61,062 nucleotides of DNA, taken from NCBI GenBank assembly GCA_021776235.1, contig JAJFGG010000077.1, positions 1 to 61,062 on the forward strand, given 5' to 3'. Positions 44,562 to 52,069 of this stretch are shown one piece after another. Position 1 is the first letter of the stretch. Every line of letters begins with the position of its first letter. The notes beneath the pieces were generated by a model, which made no database searches, was not told where the DNA came from, and was given only the letters and a program-made list of their open reading frames with translations. The stretch is from Alphaproteobacteria bacterium (lineage in GTDB: Bacteria > Pseudomonadota > Alphaproteobacteria > GCA-2731375). The position numbers were made by a program, and so were the translations under genes.

Positions 44562-46433
44562 ATGGAAATGCCGGTTTCGAAACCTGATTTCGCAGACGAA
44601 AAACATCGCATCCTGGCGCAGGTATTCGGTTTCGAAGGCTTTCGCCCAGGCCAGGTGGAGGTCATTGATGCCCTGATGCTGGGCGAGAGCGTCCTGGCGG
44701 TCATGCCGACGGGGGCGGGAAAGTCCCTGTGCTTTCAGGTGCCGGCCCTGGCCCTGGGCGGTTTGACCATCGTCGTCTCGCCGCTGTTGGCGCTGATGCA
44801 GGACCAGGTCTCGGCCCTGCAACTGGCCGGGGTGCGGGCCGAGACCATCAATTCCGCCCGTGACCGGGCCGAAAACGTCGCGGTCTGGCGCCGGGTCGCC
44901 GCCGGCGAGGTCTCGCTGTTGTATCTATCGCCCGAACGCCTGATGACAGAGCGCATGCTGGACGCCCTGGCCCGCCTGCCGGTCCGCCTGATCGCCGTCG
45001 ACGAGGCCCACTGCATCTCGCAATGGGGGCCGGCTTTTCGCCCGGAATATAGCGATCTGGTCCGCCTGCGCGGCCTGTTCCCGGACGCCGCCATGGTCGC
45101 CCTGACCGCCACGGCGGACGCCATAACCCGCCGCGATATCGCGGCCAAGCTGTTTGGCGAGAAGGCCCGGATTTTCGTGCAGGGCTTTGACCGCCCGAAC
45201 ATCCATCTGGCCGTGACCTTCAAGGCGGAATGGAAGCAGCAGATGCTGGCCTTCCTGGCCCGGCACGCCGGTGAAAGCGGCATCGTCTATTGCCTGTCGC
45301 GGAAAAAGACCGAGGAAACGGCGGCCCTGCTGCTGGACCATGGGGTGGCGGCCCTGCCCTATCACGCGGGCATGGAAAAATGGCAGCGCGACGGCAATCA
45401 GGACAGCTTCATGCGGGAAGAGGGTGTCGTCATGGTGGCCACCATCGCCTTTGGCATGGGCATCGATAAACCCGATGTGCGCTTTGTCCTGCACACGGAT
45501 CTGCCGGGCAGCATGGAGGCCTACTATCAGGAGTTCGGCCGCGCCGGCCGGGACGGGGCGCCGGCCCAGGCCCTGATGCTGTACGGATTGGGCGATATCC
45601 GCATGCGCCGCCAGTTCATTGAACAGGAAGGGGGCGGTGAAGAGCGCCGCCGCCAGGAACACAAACGCCTGGATGCCCTGCTGGCCTATTGCGAGGCGCC
45701 CCAGTGCCGCCGCCAGCCCCTGCTGGCCTATTTCGGCGAAGAGGCGGAACCCTGCGGCAACTGCGATCTATGCCTGGATACGACGCCCGCCGTAGAGGGC
45801 ACGGATCTGGCGCAACTGGCGCTCGCCGCCATCCGAGATACCGGGCAGCGCTTTGGCGCGGCCCATATCGTCGATGTCCTGTGCGGCGCCAATAACGAAA
45901 AGGTGCGCAAGTTTGGCCATGAGCGCCTGGACAGTCACGGCGCCGGCAAGGCGCGGCGCAAACCCGAATGGCAGTCCATCCTGCGGCAACTGCTGGCGGG
46001 GGGCTACCTGCAACTGGATATGGAAGGCTTTGGCGGCATGGCCCTGGACGCCCGCGGCCAGGCCCTGTTGCGGGGCGAGGAGGATTTCTTCTATCGCCCC
46101 GACGCCACCCCCCAACCCCGCGGCGGCGGCGGGCAGCAACGCGCCGCTACCCGGGCCGGCGCCCACGGCGGCACGGCCGCCCGCGCCGACGCGCCGGATT
46201 TATCAGAGCGGGACCAGGACCTGCTGGGCGCGTTGAAGGCCCTGCGCTCGCGCCTGTCCAAGGCGCGCGGCGTCCCGGCCTATGTGGTGTTCTCGGACCG
46301 CTCCCTGGCGGATATGGCCCTGCAGCGGCCCACATCGGTGGACGAGTTCGCCGCCGTTCATGGTGTTGGCCAGGCCAAACTGAAAAAATTCGCCAACACC
46401 TTCCTGGCCGCGATCGCCGAACACGGGCAATAG
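44562..46433 (+). CDS. recQ: ATP-dependent DNA helicase RecQ
   Basis: A 623-residue RecQ helicase. The helicase core includes the Walker A motif PTGAGKSLCFQ, the DEAHCISQWG box (DEAH), and QEFGRAGRDG (motif VI). The zinc-binding RQC part holds YCEAPQCRR and CGNCDLCLD. A low-complexity linker rich in Gly/Arg/Ala is followed by an HRDC domain near the C-terminus (PAYVVFSDRSL, HGVGQAKLKKF). It acts in recombination repair. The gene starts 2 bp after the dehydratase stop. Confidence 0.96.
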   Translation: MEMPVSKPDFADEKHRILAQVFGFEGFRPGQVEVIDALMLGESVLAVMPTGAGKSLCFQVPALALGGLTIVVSPLLALMQDQVSALQLAGVRAETINSARDRAENVAVWRRVAAGEVSLLYLSPERLMTERMLDALARLPVRLIAVDEAHCISQWGPAFRPEYSDLVRLRGLFPDAAMVALTATADAITRRDIAAKLFGEKARIFVQGFDRPNIHLAVTFKAEWKQQMLAFLARHAGESGIVYCLSRKKTEETAALLLDHGVAALPYHAGMEKWQRDGNQDSFMREEGVVMVATIAFGMGIDKPDVRFVLHTDLPGSMEAYYQEFGRAGRDGAPAQALMLYGLGDIRMRRQFIEQEGGGEERRRQEHKRLDALLAYCEAPQCRRQPLLAYFGEEAEPCGNCDLCLDTTPAVEGTDLAQLALAAIRDTGQRFGAAHIVDVLCGANNEKVRKFGHERLDSHGAGKARRKPEWQSILRQLLAGGYLQLDMEGFGGMALDARGQALLRGEEDFFYRPDATPQPRGGGGQQRAATRAGAHGGTAARADAPDLSERDQDLLGALKALRSRLSKARGVPAYVVFSDRSLADMALQRPTSVDEFAAVHGVGQAKLKKFANTFLAAIAEHGQ

Positions 46434-46568
46434 ACCGGCCCGGTCGACGAAATCGCCCAATCCACGAAGCCGGCGCTTGCGTGGCAATAAATTTTTGCTG
46501 GACCGCGGTTTCATAGGAGTCGCAATATCGCGGTGATAACCGTAATCCAATGACCGGAGGCAAACGCC

Positions 46569-48026
46569 ATGGCACTCACGGCGAGGGAATTGCGCGATCT
46601 GTCGGCTGGACAAATCGCTGAGCAGGTTAAGGCGCGGGAGATATCCGCCAGGGAAGTCGTCGAGGCGGCGCTTGCACGGATGGATGCCTTCGAACCCCAT
46701 ATTCACGCCTATTGCACACCGGGGCACGACCTGGCCCGGGCCAGCGCCAGCGCGTTGGACAAACGCATCGCCAAAGGCGAAACACCCGGCCCACTGGCCG
46801 GCGTCCCCATTGGCATCAAGGACCTGGTGGCGACCAAGGATCTCACCACGGCCATGGGCTCGGCGATCTATCGGGACTTTCGCCCCGAGGAGGACGACAT
46901 CGTCGTCGAACGCCTGAAGGCGGACGACGCACTCATTATCGGTAAAACCAATGTGCCTGAATTCGGTTACAGCGGGGCGGGCCACAACCCGGTTTTCGAA
47001 ACCAGCCGCAACCCCTGGAACCTGGCACTGACGCCGGGCGGTTCGAGCTCCGGATCCGCCGCATCGGTCGCCTGCGGTGTGACGCCGTTTGCCATCGGCA
47101 CGGACGGCGGCGGATCGGTACGCATTCCGGCGGCGCTGTGCGGTCTTTACGGCATGAAGGCGTCCATGGGGCGGGTGCCCCTGTATCCCGGTTGCCGCGA
47201 TGAACGCTACCCGGGCATATCGAGCTGGGAAAGCCTGGAACATATCGGGCCGATCAGCCGCAGCGTCAGTGATGCGGCATTGATGCTGGCGACGATTGCC
47301 GGGCCGGACATGCGCGACCGCCACTCGCTGCCGAAGGCTGATTTCGATTGGCGCGGCGCTCTGGAAGGGGATTTGCACGGACTTCGGGTGGCCTATAGCG
47401 AAGATTGGGGTTATGCCGCCGTCGAACCGGCCGTCCGCGAAGTTTGCCGCAACGCGGTCAAGACCTTCGAGCAGGATTTTGGCTGCATCGTCGAAGAAGC
47501 CTCGCCGGGCTGGGAGGACCCATTGCTGGCCTTTTGGAGTTTGGTGGCAGCGGACTCCGATCTGTCCGGGATGCGGGCCTGGCTGCCGGCGCACGCCCAC
47601 GAAATGTCGCCGCATCTGGTCGACTTTCTGATGCGGCCCTGGACGGCCCAGGACCTCACCGATGCCAACATGGCCCGGCAGGCGCTCTGCAATAAAATGG
47701 CCCGGTTCATGAGCCGGTATGACCTGCTTTTGACGCCGACAATCGCCGTGGCGGGCTTTCCTGTCCACATGCAGGGCCCGGAAGTGATTGACGGCCGCAT
47801 GGTCAGTTCCGCCCACTGGCTGCCATTTACCTTTCCCATGAACATGACCGGTCAACCGGCGGCAAGCGTCCCCGCCGGCTTCACCGCCGACGGTCTGCCG
47901 GTGGGCCTGCAGATTGTCGGACGTCACCTTGACGACCCCCTCGTGCTGCGGGCCTCCCGTTGTTTCGAACAGGCCCGACCATGGTCGGATGCCTGGCCGG
48001 ATTTGGTGCGGGATGAGGGTTTATAG
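46569..48026 (+). CDS. Amidase signature family protein
   Basis: A 485-residue amidase-signature hydrolase. The catalytic triad is readable as K84 (GVPIGIKDLV), cis-Ser S159 (TPGGSSSGSAA) and nucleophile S183 (GTDGGGSVRIPA). Members hydrolyse amides or act as GatA; this single gene without gatB/gatC is more likely a catabolic amidase. GGAGG precedes the ATG. It is the last clearly chromosomal gene before the phage-type region. Confidence 0.92.
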   Translation: MALTARELRDLSAGQIAEQVKAREISAREVVEAALARMDAFEPHIHAYCTPGHDLARASASALDKRIAKGETPGPLAGVPIGIKDLVATKDLTTAMGSAIYRDFRPEEDDIVVERLKADDALIIGKTNVPEFGYSGAGHNPVFETSRNPWNLALTPGGSSSGSAASVACGVTPFAIGTDGGGSVRIPAALCGLYGMKASMGRVPLYPGCRDERYPGISSWESLEHIGPISRSVSDAALMLATIAGPDMRDRHSLPKADFDWRGALEGDLHGLRVAYSEDWGYAAVEPAVREVCRNAVKTFEQDFGCIVEEASPGWEDPLLAFWSLVAADSDLSGMRAWLPAHAHEMSPHLVDFLMRPWTAQDLTDANMARQALCNKMARFMSRYDLLLTPTIAVAGFPVHMQGPEVIDGRMVSSAHWLPFTFPMNMTGQPAASVPAGFTADGLPVGLQIVGRHLDDPLVLRASRCFEQARPWSDAWPDLVRDEGL

Positions 48027-48109
48027 GCCCCCGCCGATTGCAATCCACGGCAGGTATGCATTTCAGGAACAACCTGAATCAATTCACAGGGTGTCACGGT
48101 GAATGCGGC

Positions 48110-48138
48110 TTGCAATTTAAGTTTGTATAGGATATATT
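48110..48138 (+). promoter_or_regulatory. Sigma-70-like promoter with operator-like inverted repeat
   Basis: TTGCAA (48110-48115), a 17-bp spacer and TATATT (48133-48138). GTATAG (48125-48130) and CTATAC (48141-48146) form an inverted repeat over the -10 region, as a repressor site would. The second copy is at 51166-51194. Confidence 0.6.
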
Positions 48139-48144
48139 CGCTAT

Positions 48145-48212
48145 ACTGAATTTTCCGTTGCCGCCACGTGAACCAAGCTGATTATCAAGCGCCCGATTGC
48201 GGCGCTTTTTTT
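48145..48212 (+). ncRNA. Putative short RNA, copy 1 (promoter to terminator)
   Basis: A transcript starting about 7 bp behind the -10 would run about 68 nt to the terminator (48187-48212). No start codon with a ribosome site is visible inside. The copy at 51201-51279 has the same layout with a different interior. Transcription is inferred. Confidence 0.4.
48187..48212 (+). terminator. Intrinsic terminator
   Basis: AAGCGCC (48187-48193) pairs with GGCGCTT (48201-48207), loop CGATTGC, followed by a run of T to 48212. Confidence 0.75.
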
Positions 48213-48555
48213 GTGCCCCGGCGCGGGATCGAAGCCATGACGGGGCGTTGCGGATTGGCCTAATACCTTTGCCATATTGAGTTTCAGGCGGGTGCCCGTA
48301 CCGACTGCCATGCGTTCCTTGCAATGGCACGCAGCCAACTCAGAACGAAGAATTCCATTGCCACGACGTACGTTTGCCGTAGTTCAGCGCGCGAACTTTT
48401 TCGCGATGGTTGCATTACTTATTCTATAGGAGATCTGAACGCCGCATCACCCCTATCCGTTTCCGCCATGTCCACTGGACATAGGCCGCAAAGGGCCGGA
48501 CGCTGTGAAACGTAGCGATCTGTCCACGCCTGCCACGATGAAAGGAAAATCTCCT

Positions 48556-49569
48556 ATGCCGCCAGGCCGAACGTCGCGCCAGACTTGGGCGCAACAAAGA
48601 ATCGACGAAGTTTACGCCGACAACGGCCATCCCTATTTCGCCCGCGACGACCGGCGCAAGGGCCGCTTGAACGCCGCCATGTATAAGTTGCATCAGGAGA
48701 CGACGCCAGCCGCCCCGCGCTTGCCGGGGCAACAGGTAAGCAGTGCTGCAAATCTGTTGGGCGGCGATGCCTTCGCCACTGCCGAGGAGGCCGCCAGCTA
48801 CCTCTCCCAAGCCGCTGGCAAAGGCGCGGCCCCGAAGCTGCCAGGCACAGATCCGGGGCGGGTTGCCGAGGGGCGATTGCCAAATTCAATGGGTTCCCGA
48901 GACATCGGAGAAGGACGCAGCGGGCAGGGAAAACCAGATAATACAGGTAGCTACGCCAGCGGCCCGGTCAACGGTATTGGCAGAAGTCGTGCCCATAATG
49001 GCGGGGATGGATCTCCATTTTCCGGCCCTCCAAATGAAATTGAAGAATCAATGACTACGACTACTATAGATATAATTGATGTAACTTTAGCAAATAAAAA
49101 GTTGCAATACGATCCATTTGGGTCTAAAGAATACAATGTTGCGTTGCGTAATCCTCCCGATGCGCATAGGGCCGTTTCGTTGGCTAAGGCGGCTAGAAAA
49201 ACCATTGAGCGCCTCATCAAAGCCGGCAGATTACCTAGTGGCCGTCCTCACAACAATGCCGCGGATGCTTTTCGGCATGCCTTCTGGAGCTATCAAATGG
49301 CAAATCAGTTGAAAGCTCAAGGCGCCGCCAAGGAAATTGGCGACGCCCACGAACGGAACAATCCACTGCTGGCCGGTGAACGGTACATGGATTTATACAA
49401 CAATGCGGTGGGGCGACAGTTGGCCGCCGACCCGGCGAATGCCGGACGATCTGATGAACAGGTCATTATGAAGGCCTTGCGTGACGGCAAACTGCGTATC
49501 ACGCCATTTAACGTGCCCACCGATAACCACGGCGAGATTTCCAAGTCATATGGCGGGAGTGGGCGCTAG
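48556..49569 (+). CDS. Chimeric cargo protein: scaffold-like N-terminus plus DUF6973-like domain
   Basis: A 337-residue protein. Residues 15-28 (RIDEVYADNGHPYF) resemble the C-terminal segment of the phage scaffold-like protein at 58868-59650 (RITAIYGDPEHPYH). A low-complexity linker follows (about 65-165). The C-terminal part contains the DUF6973-like signature NNAADAFRHAFWSYQM and MDLYNNAVGRQ. The DNA turns AT-rich at about 49040-49140, unlike the GC-rich N-terminal part, so the C-terminal domain came from elsewhere. The stop codon overlaps the left end of the 265-bp element, so the native C-terminus may be lost. AAAGGA 9 bp before supports the ATG at 48556. The function is unknown; a virion-packaged effector is inferred. 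Confidence 0.65.
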   Translation: MPPGRTSRQTWAQQRIDEVYADNGHPYFARDDRRKGRLNAAMYKLHQETTPAAPRLPGQQVSSAANLLGGDAFATAEEAASYLSQAAGKGAAPKLPGTDPGRVAEGRLPNSMGSRDIGEGRSGQGKPDNTGSYASGPVNGIGRSRAHNGGDGSPFSGPPNEIEESMTTTTIDIIDVTLANKKLQYDPFGSKEYNVALRNPPDAHRAVSLAKAARKTIERLIKAGRLPSGRPHNNAADAFRHAFWSYQMANQLKAQGAAKEIGDAHERNNPLLAGERYMDLYNNAVGRQLAADPANAGRSDEQVIMKALRDGKLRITPFNVPTDNHGEISKSYGGSGR

Positions 49570-49601
49570 TGTCCAGGGTCAGAAGTACGTCATGTTTAGG
49601 A

Positions 49602-49695
49602 TCGTTTCACAAGGCCCCCAGGTAGGAGGCGTTCCGCCGGCGATGCGGGACATCGTCAAGGGACGCCGACGCCATCCGGAGGCCTTGTGAAACGA
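49602..49695. repeat. Inner hairpin 1 of the MITE-like element
   Basis: TCGTTTCACAAGGCC and GGCCTTGTGAAACGA are exact inverted arms. Between them lie smaller pairs such as GATG-CGGGA-CATC and GGCGT/ACGCC. Confidence 0.85.
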
Positions 49696-49704
49696 CCGCT
49701 TCGG

Positions 49705-49798
49705 CGGCCATACAAGCCCCTCGGACGTCGTCGGGCGGTCCTTGTGATGCCCCACATCACGGCGGACCACCCTCCAAGCCGAGGGGCTTGTATGGCCG
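49705..49798. repeat. Inner hairpin 2 of the MITE-like element
   Basis: The 20-bp arms CGGCCATACAAGCCCCTCGG and its complement are perfect. The inside folds further through GGTCC/GGACC and GTGATG/CATCAC. Confidence 0.85.
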
Positions 49799-49849
49799 TC
49801 CTAAATACGACGTACTTCTGACCCTGGACACTGGCATTGGACATTTGCC

Positions 49850-50395
49850 ATGGATGCGGAAAAACAAACCAGGCGGCGAGGCAGAGCCAAATTCGTTCTG
49901 ATTTGGCTGCTTGTGCCGCCGTTGCTCCTTGCCGCCGCTGTACTGTTGCTGACAGGAGGGCTGATGTCCCGGGACTGCCGGATCGCGCGGGTCGTTCTGG
50001 GCGGCGATCTGCCGGACACCATGCCGGTAACCCTGGTCGCGCGGCACAGCGTCGGCTTGGTTGCGGAATCGCAAGGTGACAGCGCGGGTGAAAAAGTATT
50101 GTGGCGTGGGACGCTCCGCTACGGACCAATTCTAATTCCTTTCGCAATTCCGGGCGACGGCCATTTCCAGGCCCGCATTGAGGATCCGGCCGGCGCGGCA
50201 AGAGTGGAAGAATTCGGCTATGTCGCGCCGTCGGGCGCCACTCATTATATTTTCATCGGCCGGGACGAGATCATCCACAGCGAAGCGCACTTCAGCGCCC
50301 TGCGCGACCCAACGGGCAACATTTCAGGGATCCGCAAACTGTTTGTTGGCGGCTATCACTATTTTGCGGATGTGCTGTCATGCCTGGGAGAATGA
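49850..50395 (+). CDS. Membrane-anchored protein of unknown function, paralogue 1
   Basis: A 181-residue protein with a basic N-terminus, one membrane span (about 15-38) and a presumably periplasmic domain. It shares most of its length with the next gene, including RDCRIARVVLGGDLPD, VTLVARHS and ILIPFAIPG. I do not recognise the family. As a tandem duplicate in a phage cargo island it could be an envelope or exclusion factor; this is inference from position. It begins 17 bp after the MITE-like element. Confidence 0.65.
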   Translation: MDAEKQTRRRGRAKFVLIWLLVPPLLLAAAVLLLTGGLMSRDCRIARVVLGGDLPDTMPVTLVARHSVGLVAESQGDSAGEKVLWRGTLRYGPILIPFAIPGDGHFQARIEDPAGAARVEEFGYVAPSGATHYIFIGRDEIIHSEAHFSALRDPTGNISGIRKLFVGGYHYFADVLSCLGE

Positions 50396-50519
50396 CTATC
50401 GGGCCATTCCGTCGGCGGTCACTAGAGCGTGTCCCGGCCAAGCGATGGCGCGAGGCACGGCGGGCCTTGCGGCGCGCCTGAGAAAACCATTGGTATGCCG
50501 TAAAGGACGGCCGTTATCC

Positions 50520-51083
50520 ATGCCTGAAATGAAAACGAGCAACTGGCGAAATGCAGGCAAGTGGGTGCTGCGCTGGATCGTCATACCGCCGTTGATTTTC
50601 ATTGCCGCCGGGCTGCTATTAATTGCTGTCCTGATCGCAAGGGACTGCCGGGTCGCGCGCGTTGTTCTAGCCGGCAATCTGCCAGACTCCATGCCGGTAA
50701 CACTGTTGGCGCGGCATAGCGGCGGCGTCGTTGCGGAAGGGAAAACTATATTGTGGCGCGGTCCGCTCGGCGAGGGGCCAATATTGATCCCCTTCGCCAT
50801 TCCCAATACCGGCCATTTCGAAGTGAAGGTGCAGGATCCGGCCGGTTCCATTAGATCGAAGGAATTCGGCTATATCTCGGCCATGGGCGACACCCACTAC
50901 ATTTTCATCGGACGCAAAAACATCATCCATGGCGACGCGCAGGTCGATATGCTGCGTGACCTGAACGGCGAAATATCGACAGTTCGCCAATACCTTGGGC
51001 TGATTTCAACCTTGTTGCCGGATCTGCTGTCCTGCGCGGACCGGCATCTTTGGGACGCGTTTGCCGGCCGGTCGATCCGTTAG
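50520..51083 (+). CDS. Membrane-anchored protein of unknown function, paralogue 2
   Basis: A 187-residue paralogue of the preceding protein. One span near residues 18-38 is followed by RDCRVARVVLAGNLPDSMPV and the same GPILIPFAIP and FGYIS blocks. The C-terminus is extended and ends in RSIR. The start may be the ATG at 50520 or 50529. AAAGGA lies upstream. Divergence between the two suggests an old duplication. Confidence 0.65.
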   Translation: MPEMKTSNWRNAGKWVLRWIVIPPLIFIAAGLLLIAVLIARDCRVARVVLAGNLPDSMPVTLLARHSGGVVAEGKTILWRGPLGEGPILIPFAIPNTGHFEVKVQDPAGSIRSKEFGYISAMGDTHYIFIGRKNIIHGDAQVDMLRDLNGEISTVRQYLGLISTLLPDLLSCADRHLWDAFAGRSIR

Positions 51084-51165
51084 GCGCTGGAGCCCAGCCC
51101 TCGCCGCCACCGCCACCTGAGGCAAAGCGCTAGCCGCTGCCATGTATGATTTTACAAGAATCCGC

Positions 51166-51194
51166 TTGCAATTTAAATTTGCATAGGGTATATT
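51166..51194 (+). promoter_or_regulatory. Sigma-70-like promoter, second copy
   Basis: TTGCAA (51166-51171), 17 bp, TATATT (51189-51194), with 80% or more of its bases shared with 48110-48138. GTAT and ATAC again flank the -10 side. Confidence 0.6.
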
Positions 51195-51200
51195 ACGCAT

Positions 51201-51279
51201 ACTGAAATTGATGCGGGTTCGGCGGCATCAATATGAAGAAACGGGATTGCAAGGCGTCGGACTTCGGCGCCTTTTTTTG
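51201..51279 (+). ncRNA. Putative short RNA, copy 2
   Basis: A predicted transcript of about 76 nt. It has an internal hairpin with perfect 8-bp arms ATTGATGC (51207-51214) and GCATCAAT (51225-51232), then the terminator. The upstream promoter and the following 200 bp resemble copy 1, but the interior has diverged. Confidence 0.42.
51251..51279 (+). terminator. Intrinsic terminator
   Basis: AAGGCG (51251-51256) pairs with CGCCTT (51268-51273), followed by a T-run to 51278. Confidence 0.75.
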
Positions 51280-51390
51280 TGCCTGACTGTAGAACCCCGA
51301 GCAGGCCGCGCTGTTGCCGTTTGGCGCATTTCCTTTGATCCATTGGCTATTAGGCCGGCGACTGCGCCGGGCCCGAATTTTCTTCATACT

Positions 51391-51410
51391 GGCGGGGAGT
51401 CGAACCCGAG
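51391..51410 (-). other. tRNA/tmRNA T-arm-like sequence
   Basis: On the minus strand, CTCGGGTTCGACTCCCCGCC has the TTCGA-type loop and part of the stem of a tRNA or tmRNA T arm. One stem pair mismatches, there is no CCA and no matching 5' acceptor strand nearby. It may be the remnant of an integration site; it may also be chance. Confidence 0.25.
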
Positions 51411-51547
51411 CGCTGCGCTGTTTTTCCGCGCAATGGCACTGCCTAGGTCAGATGTATGAACTTTATCGCCATGGTTGAAATACTCAAATTCAGCGGGATC
51501 CGGTTACCGCTATTTCCGAACGCCTCCCAGCAGGGAACCCCAACAGC

Positions 51548-52069
51548 ATGAGCGAACCGAACCACAAACAACTGCGCTTTGTCGATGAGTATCTGGTCGA
51601 CCTGAACGCCACCCAGGCCGCCATTCGGGCCGGCTATAGCCCCCGCTCGGCCCGGTCCGGCGGCCCGCTGCTGCTGAAAAATCCCGCTGTCGCCCGGGCC
51701 CTGGCCGAACGCCAGTCGCGCATCGCCAACCACCTGTTCGTGACCGCCGAACGGGTGGTGCTGGAATACGCCCGCCTGGCCTTTGCCGACATGCGCGACT
51801 ATATGCATTTCGCCCGGAACGGCGATGTGCTGCTGGACTGGTCCGCCATGCCCGAGGACGCCACCAAGGCCATTCTCGAGGTCACCCAGGATGTCTATAC
51901 CGAGGGCCGGGGCGGCGCCCAGCGCGAAGTCAAGCGCACCAAGTTCAAGCTGCATGACAAACGCGGCGCCCTGGACGCCCTGGCCAAGCATCTGGGCCTG
52001 TTCCGGGAACGCGGCGGCGATGAGGCCGAGACCATCGTCACATCGGTGATCGACTTTGCCGGCGATTGA
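51548..52069 (+). CDS. terS: Phage terminase small subunit
   Basis: A 173-residue DNA-binding terminase component of the Terminase_2 type. The N-terminal HTH segment is RFVDEYLVDLNATQAAIRAGYS, followed by the central and C-terminal helices (KLHDKRGALDALAKHLGLF). It selects phage DNA and hands it to the large subunit. The two genes overlap by 14 bp. The long minus-strand frame over it is a shadow. Confidence 0.92.
   Translation: MSEPNHKQLRFVDEYLVDLNATQAAIRAGYSPRSARSGGPLLLKNPAVARALAERQSRIANHLFVTAERVVLEYARLAFADMRDYMHFARNGDVLLDWSAMPEDATKAILEVTQDVYTEGRGGAQREVKRTKFKLHDKRGALDALAKHLGLFRERGGDEAETIVTSVIDFAGD

Larger units (their letters stand above)
48027..48555. other. 529-bp non-coding start of the phage-type region
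   Basis: It holds the unit described at 48110-48212 and a further stretch (48393-48422) that is similar to 51458-51487. No ORF is convincing. The join between host and phage DNA must lie here or further left, but I see no attachment-site duplication. Confidence 0.5.
49568..49832. mobile_element. 265-bp MITE-like element with 24-bp perfect terminal inverted repeats
   Basis: The ends AGTGTCCAGGGTCAGAAG (49568 onward) and its exact complement (to 49832) are perfect over 24 bp and match roughly for ten more. Inside are two further long inverted repeats: 49602-49616 with 49681-49695 (15 bp) and 49705-49724 with 49779-49798 (20 bp). Each holds smaller stems. A folded strand would form a three-way junction. 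There is no transposase gene, so it is non-autonomous. No target duplication is obvious. Confidence 0.85.

Noticed and set aside
46203-47927. 574-codon minus-strand ORF over recQ and the amidase gene
   Set aside because: Antisense to two strongly supported genes; no recognisable motif.
51370-51480. Complete tRNA or tmRNA gene
   Set aside because: Only a T-arm-like piece is visible; no acceptor stem, anticodon arm or CCA end.
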